64,000 nucleotides of DNA from positions 52,732,046 through 52,796,045 of the forward strand of contig NC_088302.1 of assembly GCF_032854445.1 (NCBI RefSeq). Reading direction: 5' to 3'. This document shows, piece after piece, positions 47,312 through 59,190 of this stretch. Origin of the DNA: Liolophura sinensis (taxonomy: Eukaryota; Mollusca; Polyplacophora; Chitonida; Chitonidae). Position 1 is the stretch's first letter; each line of letters opens with the position of its first letter. Below the pieces are notes generated by a model, which ran no database searches, had not been told where the DNA came from, and was given only the letters and a program-made list of their open reading frames with translations. A program made the position numbers and the translations under genes.

Positions 47312-47473
47312 AATTATTTTCGCCCGGACGTGGGAAGGTCTCTCAGCAACCTGCGGATGGTCGTGGGTTTCCCCCGGGCTCTGCCCGGTTTCCACCCACC
47401 ATAATGCTGGCCACCGTCGTATAAGTGAAATATTACTTTTATTATATATATATATATAAAAATTATTTTCGCC
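47312..47473 (+). mobile_element. SINE copy 4 with perfect 13-bp target duplication
   Basis: The insert 47325-47460 is flanked by AATTATTTTCGCC at 47312-47324 and 47461-47473. The body starts at CGGACGTGGGAAGG, so the tRNA-like head is missing. It contains CAACCTGCGGATGGTCGTGG, CCCGGGCTCTGCCCGG and CATAATGCTGGCC, and ends in a (TA)n-rich tail. The intact duplication suggests the youngest copy here. Confidence 0.9.
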
Positions 47474-50400
47474 TCACACCTAATAGTCTTACATGATATA
47501 CTTTTCGTTACATTTTCATTAAAATTGCGATAATATTTGATTTTGACTCAGGTTTACTGTTGCTAGCTTAATACTGCCTTTGAGTGTTTTTTTTTATACA
47601 TGCATGTATAAGATTGTTACTACCACACCACGTCTATAGTCACACCAATGCCAAGATTACCATTGTTATAAATGTACGTGTACCTTGATAATACAAAACG
47701 TCTTCTGTATGTTACAGCGTTACACAGTTCGAGAAGGCTTAACCTGCAGAATTTCACATCTTCCAGTGAACGATTTCTTCTGTCTTTCCAGAAACGTTAA
47801 TTTTCTATCTTACAATCACTGGCATCAAGAGAGACAATTTTTAATAGTCGATTGCATACACTTTGTGCCAGAGCCTTTACGTGGATGCCTTTTCGCAGTG
47901 AAGCAGCCATGCAGGACTTGGTACACGCACGCCTCTTTATCCGTATTCAGGGATACCATGATTAAATGTAAAAGAGATTACCGAGCTTTGTGTATAGATA
48001 TGGGGATCCGTCGTTGACAGACTTCCAACTGTCAATTGACTGTATCCATGGGAACTACTGCGCCAAGAATGGGTACATAATGGACAAACTATATAACTCT
48101 GTTAATACACACACGGCGTTAACGGCCTGCTGAGGTATGCAAGAATGGAACAGATCCTTTTTGCGTGTGGACTTACCAACACTCTCGGTATAGAGAGCAA
48201 TGGGTGTGGGGTTGGGCGGAATGGCTGTCCGACACTCGATAGTTCCTGTCTATGATTATAAGATAAATAAAAACATAGCGGAGCAGGGCTCTCTTTCACA
48301 AGAGATTATCTTTATTATTTAGACTTCTGTTCAGTTTTTTTCATTCATTTCAAGATATTTGTTTTCGAGTAATCATCTGTTCACCAGCTGTGGCACTCAT
48401 CTACTGAGCGAGCCCTTCCTGTAAATGACGATGTAATGACAGAGGCTCACGTTTCTTTTGTCAAAGTGTCGTATGAATGAGTAGGAAATTATTAACGAGT
48501 TGCGTAACAGAAAGCCACAATAACCTGATACAATGCAATGACAGGCTTGTGGAACGGAAAGTACATTCGCCATTTCTGATCGTAAGAATGTCCTTATTAC
48601 GAAACCTAAAACGTATTGCAAAGCAATATATCTACAAGAACGGTGTATAAGTGTCACAAGTGCTAATAACAACAACAACCCTCGGCTCTACAGCATGTCC
48701 CTTGTAACTGAGGCGCCATGTAATTACGTACTTTCTCTGTGGGGACGAAATGATAGGAATACCGCCTCTGTAAGGCGATTAAAGTCAGATCATGTAGCCT
48801 ACATAACGGTTCGTTCAATTTGGTGGCATGTAACATGATAACACACAGCAGTTAACATGTGCAATCCGTGATAGACCCAGTGATTTCTGACAATCTACTA
48901 GTGCCTTCAGGGGACTAGTGCTTTCAGGAGACTGTATCTCATTGCCTTTAAAGCTGACACTTTACGTGATCTCGTGTCCCACCAGACTCTACACTGATGG
49001 ATAAAGGGCGTGACCTTAAAAGTTTCATGGCCTGTGGAATGACGGTGGATTCATATTGCCAATATTTTTCTTTGGAAGGAAATGCAGTTCCAGTGAGATG
49101 ACCAATTGTATGAGATATGTGAAGCATTACTGGAGTACACATTTGTCCCTGGTTAAACTGTTGATGAAGAACTATAATCGTATTGCAGCCTATATACCTA
49201 TTGTGGTGGGAGCCATGGAAACAATGTAGTAGATTGTTAACGCTAAGCTCTGAATGCGATTAATCTGCCCCGGAGACCGGCATTACCTAGAGCTCCCCCT
49301 AAACCCTACCTGCAATCGATTCTGTCATGTTTGCCTTATTTATGAATGCCCAAGTCCGCGAACACCGTCTGGGGGTCACGGTATGATGCATTTTCAGCAG
49401 GAACTTCGGGCCCATCATCTTCGAAGGGGATGCTGTTGTCGGTCGTAGGCAGCGAGAGGCACTCATGCTGGTGCGAATAAGACTATTGTTCGGGACAATT
49501 TGTCGATTGATTGGGGTCAGTCACGAACACTTCTATTTATACACTGTACGGCGTCTAATGCTTTGAGCTGTATACTGTATTGACCTATGATAATACGTTG
49601 TGTTCATACCAAGGCAGATATTGTCACGCTAACACCCACGTACTTTTAATAATGTTGTAACTGCCTGTGACCAAAGTGAAGCATAATTGAAGATATATTT
49701 GATAAAACTGTGCGAAAACCATGTGAAAGGAAGGGAAACCATGTGATTGAGTGGCAAGAAAGATGATTGTATTTTCTTGTTAAGTGGCTGCTATAGCCTT
49801 ATATGACTGACGAACACCATAAGGCGTTCATGATTTATGAAGTAGATCGTTTCATTTTTCTTACCTGTTTTTAACGGGTAATTTGTCTTCATTTAAGAAC
49901 AACGTTTGACACATTGCATGATTCTTTATGTTTGAAGAGGAAAGCCTGGATGAAATAAGACAAGAGAATCTCATGGAAACCATTCTTCAGTCATTTTTCA
50001 TCTATGGTCGAAGTTTTTATAGGGTAAAAATGATAGTGAGTTAAAAGTCCACCAAAGCCAGAAAAACTAAACGTGAGTTATTCAATTCTATGTGATGGAG
50101 TTTAAAAAAATCCACAAAAACTTGAATAAACAAATGTCGGTTGCTCAGTTGTAAATACTCAAATGTATATTTGTGTTATACGACGGTGCCCAGGATTCTT
50201 GCTGGATGAAAGTGGACATCGTCTAGAGATAACCACAAAAGATACCTGTCATAAACGACTGTAAACCATTCCCGTCTCCTTGATATAAACGAAGTTGTCC
50301 AAAACTGAAAAGGACACCCGGATATTACGTAACACAATCTAATCAATATGATGGACAATGTTAATCATAAGTGGTAGATCGGTCCCGCGTGTTCTTTAGC

Positions 50401-51339
50401 CAGATAAGTCTCTGTACAGCGGAAAAAGGGCAACTTTGAGTTCTTGGCCTAATGGGGCACCAGTATGGCTGTGATTGCACAACTCTGGAGTGAGTCCGCC
50501 GTAATAGAGATTTTGCACGCACAATCACTGGTTTATGTACTCTCAAATAGCGTACCTTGGGTTCATGGCTCCAGTTGGTCTCGTCATCACCGGATAAGGC
50601 CGTTGTCGTCATTTTGCTAATGCTACCAAAATACGGCTATCCATGATGAATTTGCCCTTTTGCATCGTGCTTCTGTTTTTTAACTACCTGACTTTGTGTG
50701 CCCTGAACAAAGATTATTGTTTAGCGTTGCCTGTGCGTGTATCTGTGAATGTCTGTTATAACCATTCACTGTGCAACTTGTTTTATCGCTAAGAAACGAC
50801 TCCGAATGCCTGTCTTTGTCTGTGATCATCAGCGTTTTTAATTATTACTAATAAGAAACTAGTGTGTCCAGGATACTTTCTTTCCAAGTTTCTTATACTT
50901 TATAACGGGTTAAACACTCTGGCTGGTCAGTATGCGCAGGAGCTTTCAAGGCCCTTGGCAATCTGCTCCATATGTGTCATAGTTCTATCTTTCTCCGTTT
51001 TATCTAGAATTAAGGGATCTATAAGGATTCCTATTTATTAAGGCACATGATGCTGTTATGATCAGTCACACTTTCGCGCACTACTAGTTTGAATTTGAAA
51101 TGGGATATCAAGAATAGTATGTCGATTGTCTTCCGTGTATCATTCAATACTATTTATCATTAAGTGCTTCCCTACTTAACCAGTTACCAACTTTATTTAG
51201 CCTCATGCATTATTTAGTACATATTCCTTATAACTGTTTTAGGTTGTTTTGGAAATGAACCCGAGATTATCAACTTGGAACATACCTTTATTGTAAAGGA
51301 ATGGTAGACGAATGTCAGATTTGACACTCACATTTTATC
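47474..51339. other. Intronic unique sequence
   Basis: No exon, array or RNA gene recognised. The open frame 47685-48017 (110 codons) shows no domain. Confidence 0.5.
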
Positions 51340-51925
51340 TGGGTCTGTCCTTGTCAATCAGTGCTAACTACCTGTGCCTGTCTGACAATCCTAGGGGTCT
51401 GTCTTGGTTTCTCTGCCCGTCACAGGTAATCAAATCTGCATGGCTGACAATTTTCAGCCTCTGTGCATTTCAGTGCCAATTATTGGTAACTACCGGTGTC
51501 TGTCTGACAATCCTAGGGGTATGTCTTGGTTTCTCTGCCCGTCACGGGTAATCATATCTGTATGGCTGACAATTTTCCGCGTCTGTGCATCTCAGTGCCA
51601 ATTATTGGTAACTACCGAGGTCTGTCTGACAATCCTAGGGGTCTGTCTTGGTTTCTCTGCCCGTCACAGGTAATCACATCTGTATGGCTGATAATTTTCA
51701 GCGTCTGTGCATCTCAGTGTCAATCATTGGCAGCTACCTGTGTCTGTCTGACAATTCTGGGGATCTAACTTGGTTTCGCTGCCCGTCACGGGTAATCATG
51801 CCTGTATGGCTGACAATTTTCAGCGTCTATGCATCTCAGTGCAAATTATTGGTAACTACCGATGTCTGTCTGACAATCCGGGGGCCTGTCTTTCTCTGCT
51901 CGTCACAGGTAATCATAAGCAAAAT
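51340..51925. repeat. 122-bp tandem repeat, ~4.8 copies
   Basis: The segment TGGTTTCTCTGCCCGTCAC recurs at 122-bp spacing (51405, 51527, 51649, 51771). Other parts include GTCTGTCTGACAATCCTAGG and TGGCTGACAATTTTCAGC. Since 122 is not a multiple of three, the overlapping 80-240-codon frames rotate through the repeat and are not genes. Confidence 0.95.
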
Positions 51926-51989
51926 GCTCGTAGTCTGTGTATCTCAATGCCAATCATTGATAACCATCTGTGTCGGCCTGACAAACCTG

Positions 51990-52107
51990 GACGTCCAATC
52001 ATTGCCTGTCAATCGTCTGAGCGTCCATTCATTGCCTGTCAATCGCCTGAGCGTCCATTCATTGCCTGTCAATCGCCTGAGTGCCCAATCATTGCTTGTC
52101 AATCAAG
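51990..52107. repeat. 30-bp tandem repeat, 4 copies
   Basis: Unit CGTCCATTCATTGCCTGTCA plus ATCGCCTGAG, directly downstream of the 122-bp array; the first and last copies are diverged. Confidence 0.92.
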
Positions 52108-53276
52108 GGTATCTTTATCTGTCTGATCTTCTCAATTCCATCTACATATGTCTGTGTCATCTCATCAGTCATGTTTACCTATCATCCTGTCACTTCGTGC
52201 CATTCCAGGGTACTACATCTGTCTCGTTTTGTCATTCTTACTTACCTAACTCTTTCTCATTTTGTCATTCCAAGTTACTTAACTCTGTTTCAGTTTGCCA
52301 ATGGCAGGTATATGCCCACGTTTTCTATTTGGATGCTATTTGTCAGGATTCCCACCTGTCCCGCATTTGTTAATTGTCTAGAGGAATTACAACAGCATAC
52401 TCAAGCAAGCGTGGACTCTGCTTTAAGTAGGTAGCTTGATTAAGTCTATCAAGGGGGATAATCACAAAGTTATGAATAAATAGGTCCAATTCAGGTGGAG
52501 AATGGCGAATCCTTGGCTGCCAGGCTCTCCCTCAGGGAATAACCTGTACCAGTTGCCACCAATGCTCACTCCTTACCTTATGAATTAAATATGTTCTAGA
52601 GCCGACATCTAAGATTAGGGTCAACCAACGTACGTCCTGGCTGCGATGGTCCGTAATTGACATAAATCGGGCACAGAACGATTAGTGGGTTAATTGCCAC
52701 GTACAACAGCTTAACTGAGGTGGGCAAAATAGCTTCAAAGGACGTAATTGAACAGTCATGAAACCTGACTGCAGATAAGCAAAGAGTTACATTAACATCG
52801 TGTCTGCAGAGACTACAGTTTAGAGCAGTAGCACTATTTTAGACGTTAAGCTGTCTACCAAACCGTTTCACAATACTAACACTTGTTTTACTTATTTTCT
52901 ATTGATTATTTTGTAAGACAAATTAGAGTATAAATCTACTGCAGTTCCCTTTTGCATGCTTTATCAATATATGAAGTAATTTCTAAAGTAGTAACGTATT
53001 AAAGAGATAACATCCTTGCATTGAACAATGTCAATGTGTGCTCACAAATATTTCACCCAGGCAACAGGTGTTGGATTTATGGCTGAAAGACACCTTGTAG
53101 AGCTGGGTGGAAACCTCAACACCTCACCAGGTATTAAACAAGCCGCGTAGGGTAAAGTCTACAATCTGACCAGCAACAGCGGCACCCGGATTCAAACACG
53201 TGCTCTTTCCTCACTCAGTAGCGAATTGGGTCCAAGCTCACTCGACCATTGTTTTCTTCGAAGGAGTCCCCACTAT
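52108..53276. other. Intronic sequence, possible decayed repeat at right end
   Basis: Mostly unique. Between about 53090 and 53275 there is tRNA-like B-box-resembling sequence on the minus strand (GTTTGAATCCGGGTGCC), which may be a decayed SINE head. Not firm enough to call separately. Confidence 0.4.
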
Positions 53277-53515
53277 AAGGATTTATTTATTTATTTATTT
53301 ATTTATTTGATTGGTGTTTTATGCCGTACACTACATTTCACGTATACGAAAGGGGCCAGCATTATGGTGGGAGGAAACTGAGCAGAGCCCGGGGGAAACC
53401 TACGACCATCCACAGGTTACTGGCAGACCTTCCCAGGTACGGCCGGAGAGAAAGCCAGTATGAACTAGACTTGGACTCACAACGACCGCATTGGTGGGAG
53501 GCTCCTAGGTCATTA
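53277..53515 (-). mobile_element. SINE copy 5, the most complete copy
   Basis: Minus orientation. The right end is a tRNA-like head with A-box-like TGACCTAGGAGCC and B-box-like GAGTCCAAGTC. The core reads GTACCTGGGAAGG, AACCTGTGGATGGTCGTAGG, CCCGGGCTCTGCTCAG, CATAATGCTGGCC and GTACGGCATAAAACACCAAT. The tail is (AAAT)n at 53277-53309. About 235 bp, a normal SINE length. This copy defines the family. Confidence 0.9.
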
Positions 53516-53524
53516 CGCCAAACT

Positions 53525-53685
53525 AGTGTATTAATTGATTGGAGTTTTAGAGCGCACAATATACAGGATATTTCACTTATACGACAGTGATCAGCGTTAT
53601 GCTGAAACCCAAGACCAACCACAGTTTGCTGGTCATACCTGACCACGTACTACCGTCATGAGATGGCCGCATTTTTGAGAGATTC
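53525..53685 (-). mobile_element. SINE copy 6 (decayed)
   Basis: Same family and orientation as copy 5, which lies directly to its left. Recognisable pieces are GATTGGAGTTTTA, TTTCACTTATACGACAGTGA, CAGCGTTATG and CCAACCACAGTTTGCTGG. Strongly diverged, so older than copy 5; copy 5 may have inserted into or next to its tail. Confidence 0.7.
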
Positions 53686-54869
53686 CTGGGTTGTGCTAGT
53701 CCACTCGCCACCAGTATATAAAGCAGTGGACATGCGCACCAAAATAAATACACTATATGCTTGCGGCCACCTCAGTATGTTTGGAATACGGAATTGCTTC
53801 ATTAGATGTCTGGCAAACGACAGTATATGGTTTCGCTTCGTTTAGAAATACGCTAGGGCATTAAAATAACAAGACATTGGCCATTCGATCAGGGCTATCA
53901 CTTTCTACGTTATGCAAGAAATGGCGTAATCTGGTGAATTGAAGATGTTTCAGAAAACGACAACTTATTACCATAACGAGTACAGGCTCTGCCATCTGAG
54001 CGGAAGGTTTTGCCAAAGACACATCCGGCAGATTAACTCTCATGGGTGTTTAGTTCCGATTTTGATAGTGTCCTTGGATTAGCGTGAGCCACCCAGTAAC
54101 TTCTGCTCAAAATACGTTTGAATTTTTGAGAAGAGTCAACCAGTAAGGTGATTGATGGCTTCCAACTACCATCTGCCCCTCGGTTTACAATCTTACTCCC
54201 TGTCGTCCGTCAACAGCGGAGCAATTTCAGTTGTCACTTGACCTCCTGGAAAAGACCGTCTGCAGTTGTGACCCTCCGCGTTATGACGCATATAATTGAT
54301 TCATATAAATCCCGTAATTTTTATTAAAGCTCGATCCCACGTGGGTCACTCATTAAGTGCCCATTGGCCACTTATCCGTGAGATTACTGGCTGGAATTGC
54401 AGTGCCTGGAGGGTCAGGCTCTAGTTGTCCGCTCAGGCTCTAGTCCAGCGGGACTGACTGAAGGGTCATCTTCTACGCTTCCGCCTCTCGTTGGGTTCGT
54501 CGGCTACAGTCAAGGGTTACTGACGAGACCTTGTTACTCGTCGGTGTCGTTCGAGTGATGAATGAGGTTAGTGTGAACCTCAAGCCTGCCATCCCATGTA
54601 AAGTTCATTACTTCATCAGCAACGCGGTTTCGGTTAGCACAGCCGTAATTCAGCGTGTAACTGGATATGACCTGTGTTTCAGTTAAAATTGCTCTGAGAT
54701 ACATTGTTTTTATTTCAACATGGTATACAATTTCTGAACTGATATTGATATTATACGCCCAGAGGATGACGTAAAAATATAAATGGCTTCATTTTAATAC
54801 AATACGCGTACAGGTTTACGTTTTATTCATTAAACAGCTGTTTTGCAAATTTGCATCCCAGACGAGACA
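53686..54869. other. Intronic unique sequence
   Basis: Nothing recognised. Confidence 0.5.
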
Positions 54870-55000
54870 TATTTATTTATTTATTCATATATTTGATTAG
54901 CGTTAGAATGTTTCACTAACACGACGTCGGTCAGCATTATGATGGGAGGAACCGGCCAGAACCCGCGGGAAACTCACAACCACTTCCTACTTTAGCCATC
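54870..55000 (-). mobile_element. SINE copy 7 (truncated)
   Basis: (ATTT)n tail at 54870-54885, then TTGATTAGCGTTAGAATGTT, CACGACGTCGGTCAGCATTA, GATGGGAGGAACCGGCCAGA and CCCGCGGGAAAC. Head missing; minus orientation as copies 5 and 6. Confidence 0.8.
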
Positions 55001-56060
55001 TTTACAATATAAGAATCGTGCGACTTGGTGTGCAGTAAAAATTAAAAAAAAAAATACAAAAAAAGAAAAAGAAAAAACCAGTTTGTTTAAGAGTTCCCGT
55101 ATGAAAAGTTATTGTGCGGGTGGAAAATTGATTGGCCGGACAGGTGTTGAAAGCAGTGGTTGAGCTTGTACTGGAACTGTCCAGGCGAGGAGAGCCTTTT
55201 GTTGTAGAGTTGCTACTAGACAATACCTACACATTCGTCACTTTGATGCAAATGCATTGGTATACATGTAGCCAAAGTCTATCTCCATGCATCTTTTAGT
55301 TTGGTTTTGATTATGCTGTATGATAAGAATACTAAATTAATGTAGGTATTTTGAGTTGGAAGGCTTCTATCTAAAAATAAGTATAGCCAGGCATCTTACA
55401 TACATCATCTTTGTGTATTTACGTTTTATATGAGTATCAAATTGTGCAAGTCTAAAATACATTTTCTTCACATCGAGAGCTACACAAACAGTACTACAAA
55501 TCATTGCAGATTTGATTTTTTGGGAGTAAACTGGTGATGGCTAAATCAATGTTTCAATAAAGAAACCGGTTAGATTTAATAGGAATTTGTTATTATCTCA
55601 GTGTTGACATATGTTCTTGGATAGTGATGGTGTATATTAGCAGTTCTTATAATGGCGGAAAGGCGCTACGGTGATCATTTCTGATGTGTTTGATAAGAGG
55701 GCTAGAGTTTCAGTGCATGTCGTGCACTATATGTTAAGCTCAGTTTTGTTGGTCCTGAGCGTGTAATCTTCATGGCATTTGCTTGACGAGATATGGGATG
55801 TTGTGTTTAGCTGGTGGCGATTTGCACCCTTCACTCCAGGTATGCCAAACAGACGATACCTGATATCACTGTATTATTGTATAATGCCAGCGATACGAAC
55901 TCTCTATATATGGCAGTATTATCACGTGTGTGGTGTTCAGCTGTCTAATAACCGACCCCCTTTCTGATATGGAAAACAGGCATATAATAATATATATACA
56001 TATATGATTACTAGATTCCAAACACGAGTAACATGAGACTTTTGGAGCACAATAGTACTG
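55001..56060. other. Intronic unique sequence
   Basis: An A-rich tract at 55042-55078; otherwise nothing recognised. Confidence 0.5.
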
Positions 56061-59000
56061 GCACATGACTCTGGCTTATAAAGCATTGGGGCTGATCGTT
56101 ATACGGGTATTACATACACTTCCACCATGAATGGCCTATAGACTATTGGAGCTGATTGTTACACGGGTGTTACATACGCTTAAAGGGGTTCATGTCTGCA
56201 AAGGTATTATTTGGTCTTCCAATTCAAATTTCAATTTCAATTTCAAAGCAGAAGATCGGCGTATAATACCAAAGAGTTCCTTTCTTTATTGGTATTGTTT
56301 GGGCATCCAACTGCATGTGATCTGTCAATTTCAAAGCAGAAGATCGGCTTATAATGTTAATGAGTTCATTTCTTTACGGGTATTGTTTGGGTTTCCAAAT
56401 GCATGTGATCCGTCAATTTCAAAGCAGAAGGTCGGCTCATAATGATAATGGGCTCCTGGCATAGTTTGGACTTCCGAGTACGTTTGAACAGAGCAGGCCA
56501 GACCTGAAGGTTCTGGCCCATACTTTCAAGTTGTTCATTTCTTTACAGGTATTGTTTGGGTATCTAAATACGTGTGAACAGAATACTCCAGACCTGAGGG
56601 ATGTGGTTCATAATTCTAAGAATATTTAATGGGTATTGTTTGGGCCTTCAGGTACGTGTGAACAGACTATTCCAGATCTGAGGGATCTGGTTCATAATTC
56701 TAAGAATATTTAATGGGTATTGCTTGGGCCTTCAGGTACGTGTGAACAGAATATTCCAGACCTGAGGGATGTGGTTCATAATTCTAAGAATATTTAATGG
56801 GTATTGCTTGGGCCTTCAGGTACGTGTGAACAGAATATTCCAGATCTGAGGGATCTGGTTCATAATTCTAAGAGCATTTAATGGGTATTGTTTGGGCCTT
56901 CAGATACGTGTGAACAGAATATTCCAGATCTGAGTGATCTGGTTCATAATTCTAAGAGCATTTTATGGGTATTGTTTGGGCCTTCAGGTACGTGTGAACA
57001 GAATATTCCAGATCTGAGGGATCTGGTCCATAATTCTAAGAGCATTTTATGGGTATTGTTTGGGCCTTCAGGTACGTGTGAACAGAATATTCCAGATCTG
57101 AGGGATCTGGTTCATAATTCTAAGAGTATTTAATGGGTATTGTTTGGGCCTTCAAGTACGTGTGAACAGACTATTCCAGATCTGAGGGATCTGGTTCATA
57201 ATTCTAAGAGCATTTTATGGGTATTGTTTGGGCCTTCAGGTACGTGTGAACAGAATATTCCAGATTTGAGGGATCTGGTCCATAATTCTAAGAGCATTTT
57301 ATGGGTATTGTTTGGGCCTTCAGGTACGTGTGAACAGAATATTCCAGATCTGATGGATCTGGTTCATAATTCTAAGAGCATTTTATGGGTATTGTTTGGG
57401 CCTTCAGGTACGTGTGAACAGAATATTCCAGATCTGATGGATCTGGTTCATAATTCTAAGAGCATTTAATGGGTATTGTTTGGGCTTCAGGTACGTGTGA
57501 ACAGACTATTCCAGATCTGATGGATCTGGTTCATAATTCTAAGAGCATTTTATGGGTATTGTTTGGGGCCTTCAGGTACGTGTGAACAGAATATTCCAGA
57601 TCTGATGGATCTGGTTCATAATTCTAAGAGTATTTTATGGGTATTGTTGGGCCTTCAAGTACGTGTGAACAGGACTATTCAGATCTGATGGATCTGGTCC
57701 ATAATTCTAAGAGCATTTATGGGTATTGTTTGGGCCTTCAAGTACGTGTGAACAGACTATTCAAGATTTGAGGGATCTGGTCCATAATTCTAAGAGCATT
57801 TTATGGGTATTGTTTGGGCCTTCAGGTAACGTGTGAACAGACTATTCCAGATTTGAGGGATCTGGTCCATAATTCTAAGAGCATTTTATGGGTATTGTTT
57901 GGGCCTTCAAGTACGTGTGAACAGACTATTCCAGATCTGATGGATCTGGTCCATAATTCTAAGAGCATTTTATGGGTATTGTTTGGGCCTTCAAGTACGT
58001 GTGAACAGACTATTCCAGATTTGAGGGATCTGTCCCATAATTCTAAGAGCATTTTATGGGTATTGTTTGGGCCTTCAAGTACGTGTGAATAGACTATTCC
58101 AGATTTGAGGGATCTGGTCCATAATTCTAAGAGCATTTTATGGGTATTGTTTGGGCCTTCAAGTACGTGTGAACAGAATATTCCAGATCTGAGGGATCTG
58201 GTCCATAATTCTAAGAGCATTTTATGGGTATTGTTTGGGCCTTCAAGTACGTGTGAACAGACTATTCCAGATTTGAGGGATCTGGTTCATAATTCTAAGA
58301 GTATTTTATGGGTATTGCTTGGGCCTTCAGGTACGTGTGAACAGAATATTCCAGATCTGAGGGATCTGGTCCATAATTCTAAGAGCATTTTATGGGTATT
58401 GTTTGGGCCTTCAGGTACGTGTGAACAGACTATTCCAGATCTGATGGATCTGGTCCATAATTCTAAGAGCATTTTATGGGTATTGTTTGGGCCTTCAAGT
58501 ACGTGTGAACAGACTATTCCAGATTTGAGGGATCTGGTCCATAATTCTAAGAGTATTTTATGGGTATTGTTTGGGCCTTCAAGTACGTGTGAACAGACTA
58601 TTCCAGATTTGAGGGATCTGGTCCATAATTCTAAGAGCATTTTATGGGTATTGTTTGGGCCTTCAAGTACGTGTGAACAGACTATTCCAGATTTGAGTTA
58701 TCTGGTTCATAATTCTAAGAGCATTTTATGGGTATTGTTTGGGCCTTCAAGTACGTGTGAACAGAATATTCCAGATCTGAGGGATCTGGTCCATAATTCT
58801 AAGAGCATTTTATGGGTATTGTTTGGGCCTTCAGGTACGTGTGAACAGACTATTCCAGATTTGAGGGATCTGGTCCATAATTCTAAGAGCATTTTATGGG
58901 TATTGTTTGGGCCTTCAAGTACGTGTGAACAGAATATTCCAGATCTGATGGATCTGGTCCATAATTCTAAGAGCATTTTATGGGTATTGTTTGGGCCTTC

Positions 59001-59190
59001 AGGTACGTGTGAACAGAATATTCCAGATCTGAGGGATCTGGCTCATACTGCTAAAAGATTTCTTATAGGTATTGTTTGGGCCTCCAAGTACGAAGAGAAA
59101 ATTCCACACCTAAGGATTCTGTCCCAAAATGCTAAATGTTTTTACGGATGTTTGAGGTATGTACAAACAATTCCTATCCGTCCTAATACT
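56061..59190. repeat. 84-bp minisatellite, ~30 clean plus several diverged copies
   Basis: The clean part (56.54-59.06 kb) has period 84, with unit parts GGGTATTGTTTGGGCCTTCA, GGTACGTGTGAACAGAATAT, TCCAGATCTGAGGGATCTGG and TTCATAATTCTAAGAGCATT. Left copies (56.1-56.5 kb) and the last copies (59.06-59.19 kb) are diverged. Variants are two-state at fixed sites (CAGGTACG/CAAGTACG, AATATT/CTATT, GAGGG/GATGG), arranged in a mosaic as in gene conversion. The 84-bp period equals 28 codons and leaves long frames on both strands (365 codons at 58105-59202 on +). Stops (TTTAATGGG) and indels in other copies argue against a protein. Confidence 0.97.

Noticed and set aside
51312-52434. Several overlapping frames of 80-241 codons
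   Set aside because: The 122-bp repeat rotates through all frames; the repeated stretches are translations of one non-coding unit.
53090-53275. Possible tRNA gene or SINE head on the minus strand (GTTTGAATCCGGGTGCC)
   Set aside because: A B-box-like stretch is present, but no convincing A box, acceptor stem or anticodon arm could be built.
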